From NCBI GenBank assembly GCA_963835085.1, contig CAWIED010000001.1, positions 1,116,001 through 1,180,000 of the forward strand: DNA of 64,000 nt. The letters are read 5' to 3'. Numbering within the stretch: the stretch's first letter is position 1; every line of letters begins with the position of its first letter. The notes under the pieces are model-generated. The model saw only the letters and a program-made list of their open reading frames with translations, ran no database searches and was not told where the DNA came from. The DNA comes from JBDIAG01 sp963835085. Lineage in GTDB: Bacteria; Actinomycetota; Actinomycetes; Actinomycetales; CAWJMD01. The position numbers and the translations under genes were made by a program. Shown piece after piece: positions 60,422 to 64,000 of the stretch.

Positions 60422-61359
60422 CAGCAGTCGTCGCGTTCGGCGGAGGACACGGGCTGTCCGCCTCCCTGTCGGCGCTGCGCCTGCTCACCGATCAGCTCAC
60501 CGCTGTGGTCACTGTGGCCGACGACGGTGGTTCGAGCGGACGCCTGCGCCGCGAGTTCGGTGGACTGCCACCGGGCGACCTGCGAATGGCCCTGTCGGCG
60601 TTGTGCGACGACACCGAATGGGGCCGCACCTGGCGCGACGTGCTGCAGCATCGGTTTCCCGGCGACGGCGAGCTCGGCGGGCACGCGGTGGGCAACCTGC
60701 TGATCGCCTCACTGTGGCAGCGACTCGGCGATCCGGTGACGGGCCTCGACTGGGTGGGCCGGCTGCTCGGGGCGCGCGGCCGGGTACTGCCGATGTCGCT
60801 CGATCCGCTCGCCATCGAGGCCGACGTCACCATGCCCGACGGCAGCGTGCACCTCGTGGTGGGCCAGGCCGAGATCGCGACCGTCACCGGACATATCGAC
60901 GCCATCCGGTTGACACCTGCCGACCCCCGCCCATGCGAGGAGACGCTGGCCGCAGTCCGGGAAGCGGACTGGGTGGTGCTCGGGCCCGGCAGTTGGTTCA
61001 CCAGCGTGATCCCGCACCTCCAGGTGCCGCCGCTGCGCCAGGCCATCGAAGAGACGGCAGCCAAACGCTGTCTCGTGGTGAATCTCGGTGTTCCCACGGC
61101 CGGCGAGGCGGCCGGACTCACGGCAACCGAACTGGTGCAGGCAGTGCACGCGCACGCCCCGACCCTGCGCTTGGACGCGGTGCTGGTCGATCCCGAGGCG
61201 GTGGCCGACGTCGAGCAGTTGCTCGCGGCGGTACACGGCGTTGGCGGCACCTTGCTGCTTCGGCAGGTGAGCACAGGCCGGGGCAGTGTGCGGCACGACC
61301 CGCTGCGACTGGCGGCAGCACTGCACGACATCTTCCTCGGGGTCGCCGACGAGCCGTAG
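60418..61359 (+). CDS. yvcK: Gluconeogenesis factor family protein YvcK
   Basis: A 313-residue UDP-sugar-binding protein of the CofD-like fold. VVAFGGGHGLSASLSALRLL is the nucleotide-binding start, followed by TVADDGGSSGRLRREFGGLP and VVLGPGSWFTSVIPHLQVP. In firmicutes and mycobacteria YvcK/CuvA is needed for growth on gluconeogenic carbon and for cell-wall shape. It overlaps rapZ by 4 bases. A gap of about 265 bases separates it from whiA. Confidence 0.94.
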   Translation: MTAVVAFGGGHGLSASLSALRLLTDQLTAVVTVADDGGSSGRLRREFGGLPPGDLRMALSALCDDTEWGRTWRDVLQHRFPGDGELGGHAVGNLLIASLWQRLGDPVTGLDWVGRLLGARGRVLPMSLDPLAIEADVTMPDGSVHLVVGQAEIATVTGHIDAIRLTPADPRPCEETLAAVREADWVVLGPGSWFTSVIPHLQVPPLRQAIEETAAKRCLVVNLGVPTAGEAAGLTATELVQAVHAHAPTLRLDAVLVDPEAVADVEQLLAAVHGVGGTLLLRQVSTGRGSVRHDPLRLAAALHDIFLGVADEP

Positions 61360-61625
61360 GCCCGTCCCGTTCGGTTACGGTTGCTTTTGGCCCACTGACC
61401 GAAAGATTTCTCTGGGGGTCTTCACCCGATTCGAGCGGCTCTGCGGGGGCGATAGCGCTGCGCATATGTCCGAAAACCTCGATTGGGCCTCCTTTTAGCA
61501 AGAATCACCAGGAAACTCCCGGGGGATTCCGCATCATGGCTGGCGCGTCGAGGCGTCTTGTTGGTTGCACGGCCTCGACCCGAGACATGTGAACCCCACT
61601 GAACACGAATGGCAGGATGATTCGC

Positions 61626-62606
61626 ATGGCGTTGACGGCACAGGTGAAGGAAGAGCTCGCGCGTCTGAGTGTGAGCAAGTCCTGCTGTCGCAAGGCGGAG
61701 GTCTCCTCGATCCTTCGCTTCGCCGACGGGCTGCACATCATCTCGGGGCGGATCGTCATCGAGGTCGAACTCGACACGGCCATCGCCGCGCGCCGGCTGC
61801 GGCAAGACATTCTCGAGGTCTACGGCCGCCCCAGCGAGATCCTCACCATCTCCGGGGGCGCGCTCCGCAAGGGCAAGCGCTATGTCCTGCGCGTGGTGCG
61901 CGACGGCGAGTCCCTGGCTCGTCAGACCGGCCTTATCGATCCACGCGGACGGCCCGTCCGCGGCTTGCCGCCGCAGGTCGTCTCGGCGTCCGTCTGCGAC
62001 AGCGAGGCCGCCTGGCGAGGAGCCTTTCTGGCGCGTGGTTCGCTCACCGAGCCCGGCCGCTCGGCAAGCCTGGAGATCACCTGTCCCGGCCCCGAAGCAG
62101 CGCTGGCTCTCGTCGGTGCCGCACGCCGGATGGGGATCGCCACCAAACCCCGTGAGGTGCGTGGGGTCGACCGCGTGGTCATCCGCGACGGCGACGCGAT
62201 CGGCGCCATGCTCACCCACCTTGGCGCCCACGCCACGTTCCTCGACTGGGAAGAGCGCCGGATGCGACGCGAGGTCCGTGCTACCGCCAACCGGCTGGCC
62301 AACTTCGACGACGCCAACCTCCGCCGGTCGGCTCGCGCCGCCGTGGCGGCCGGTGCCCGGGTCGAACGGGCCCTGGAGATCCTGGGCGACGACATCCCCG
62401 ATCATCTGCGAGTGGCAGGTCAGCTCCGGCTCGAGCACAAGCAGGCATCGTTGGAAGAGCTGGGCCAGTTGGCGAGCCCTGCGATGACGAAAGACGCTGT
62501 CGCAGGCCGAATTCGGCGTCTCCTGGCGATGGCAGACCGACGGGCCGGCGAGCTCGGCATAGCCGGCACCGACGCCAACGTGACTCCCGACATGCTCGAC
62601 AACTGA
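61626..62606 (+). CDS. whiA: WhiA DNA-binding protein
   Basis: A 326-residue regulator with an N-terminal LAGLIDADG homing-endonuclease-like domain (VKEELARLSVSKSCCRKAEV, ASVCDSEAAWRGAFLARGSL) and a C-terminal helix-turn-helix (LEELGQLASPAMTKDAVAGR then IRRLLAMAD). It controls sporulation septation in streptomycetes and is widespread in other Gram-positives. The start is taken at MALTAQVKEEL (61626) rather than the in-frame ATG 9 bases earlier, because CAGGAT ends exactly 7 bases before it and homologues begin there. Confidence 0.94.
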   Translation: MALTAQVKEELARLSVSKSCCRKAEVSSILRFADGLHIISGRIVIEVELDTAIAARRLRQDILEVYGRPSEILTISGGALRKGKRYVLRVVRDGESLARQTGLIDPRGRPVRGLPPQVVSASVCDSEAAWRGAFLARGSLTEPGRSASLEITCPGPEAALALVGAARRMGIATKPREVRGVDRVVIRDGDAIGAMLTHLGAHATFLDWEERRMRREVRATANRLANFDDANLRRSARAAVAAGARVERALEILGDDIPDHLRVAGQLRLEHKQASLEELGQLASPAMTKDAVAGRIRRLLAMADRRAGELGIAGTDANVTPDMLDN

Positions 62607-62799
62607 GGCCTGCGCCCGGCCCGTCCGGGTTCGCGGCTGCGCTTCCGAGGGCTCGTGTCCAGCGATCTGCTGTGGCCAGACGGCACCCGGGTGGACGTCC
62701 AGATCTGGCCCCTTGCACCTGCCCCCATGGCAATGGCGGCCGGAAAACTCGTGCCGGGATTTCGCCCAGCGGTGTTCCCCCAAAGGTCACGGTTTGGAC

Positions 62800-62805
62800 T
62801 AGGGT
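62800..62805 (+). promoter_or_regulatory. Candidate gap promoter -10 (TAGGGT)
   Basis: TAGGGT fits TANNNT and lies about 61 bases before the gap start, giving a leader with a proper ribosome binding site (AGGAG). A convincing -35 box is not evident. The gene-free stretch here runs from 62607 to 62866. Confidence 0.4.
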
Positions 62806-62866
62806 CGGTGCTGACCCGAGATCAGACTGGCCCGCCCCGGGCCGGCTCAACGAAATAGGAGCGCAC

Positions 62867-63871
<1,005 letters not shown>

Positions 63872-63910
63872 AGCGTTTCCACTCCTGAGCACCGCTGAAC
63901 AACGCGATGA

Positions 63911-63945
63911 CCGACGCCGGACGGGGTTTACTCGTCCGGCGTCGG
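63911..63945 (+). terminator. Hairpin downstream of gap
   Basis: CCGACGCCGGACG (63911-63923) pairs perfectly with its complement (63933-63945) around a 9-base loop, 39 bases after the gap stop. Only a weak T-content follows. It may end or attenuate transcription between gap and whatever follows. Confidence 0.75.
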
Positions 63946-64000
63946 GTCGTTCCGGGCCGGATTGCTGCCTGCGCCCGTGGCTGGTGCCAGACGCCCGTCC

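Overview
The window is chromosomal DNA from a high-G+C actinobacterium. Gene order (trpCBA-lgt, gltBD, pyk, tRNA-Leu, pdtaR, polA, rpsA, coaE, uvrB, MBL-uvrA, uvrC-rapZ-yvcK-whiA-gap), frequent GTG starts, ATGA/GTGA stop-start overlaps and G/C-ending codons fit the order Micrococcales, perhaps the Dermatophilaceae/Intrasporangiaceae group. The family-level guess is inference.

Left end (1-8.2 kb): the first 138 bases are the tail of the tryptophan-operon-associated membrane protein. Its usual neighbours (HGxxPAAW-type and DUF2752 membrane proteins, then trpC) resume only at 6.7 kb. The 6.5 kb between them looks acquired. It holds a two-gene secreted-protein/lipoprotein pair whose first gene has a split signal-peptide frame, a decayed IS66-type transposase gene split by an intact IS1380-type element (15-bp inverted repeats, CTTAG target duplication), and a small ligAB-like extradiol dioxygenase operon with a strong terminator.

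Middle (8.4-47 kb): trpC-trpB-trpA-lgt is followed by a striking palindromic repeat array (12.3-13.1 kb), an HtrA-like secreted protease, a large PLP decarboxylase coupled to a CtaG-like membrane protein, gltB-gltD, pyk, tRNA-Leu(CAA), the ANTAR regulator pdtaR, a substrate-binding lipoprotein, polA, a class II aldolase-like protein, a methyltransferase, rpsA, a complete branched-chain amino-acid-type ABC operon (binding protein and livHMGF), an XRE regulator, coaE with a GrpB-like tail, uvrB and an MmcQ/YjbR protein.

Right end (47-64 kb): a pgaC-pgaD-like exopolysaccharide synthase pair is read only with three frameshifts. A degraded stretch follows with remnants of a nucleotidyltransferase-like gene and an excisionase-like HTH gene, plus an SdpI-type pair. 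A membrane GGDEF-EAL protein and an MBL hydrolase come next, then uvrA-uvrC-rapZ-yvcK-whiA and gap with its terminator.

The most unusual structure is a family of 35-36-bp imperfect palindromes spaced by 37-38 bp (period about 73 bp) at three separate intergenic loci (12.4-13.1, 29.4-29.6 and 33.9-34.2 kb). The spacing resembles CRISPR, but the spacers are themselves conserved and no cas genes are present. A second theme is a -10-like hexamer lying 6-7 bases before the start codon of many genes that lack a ribosome binding site, suggesting leaderless transcripts.
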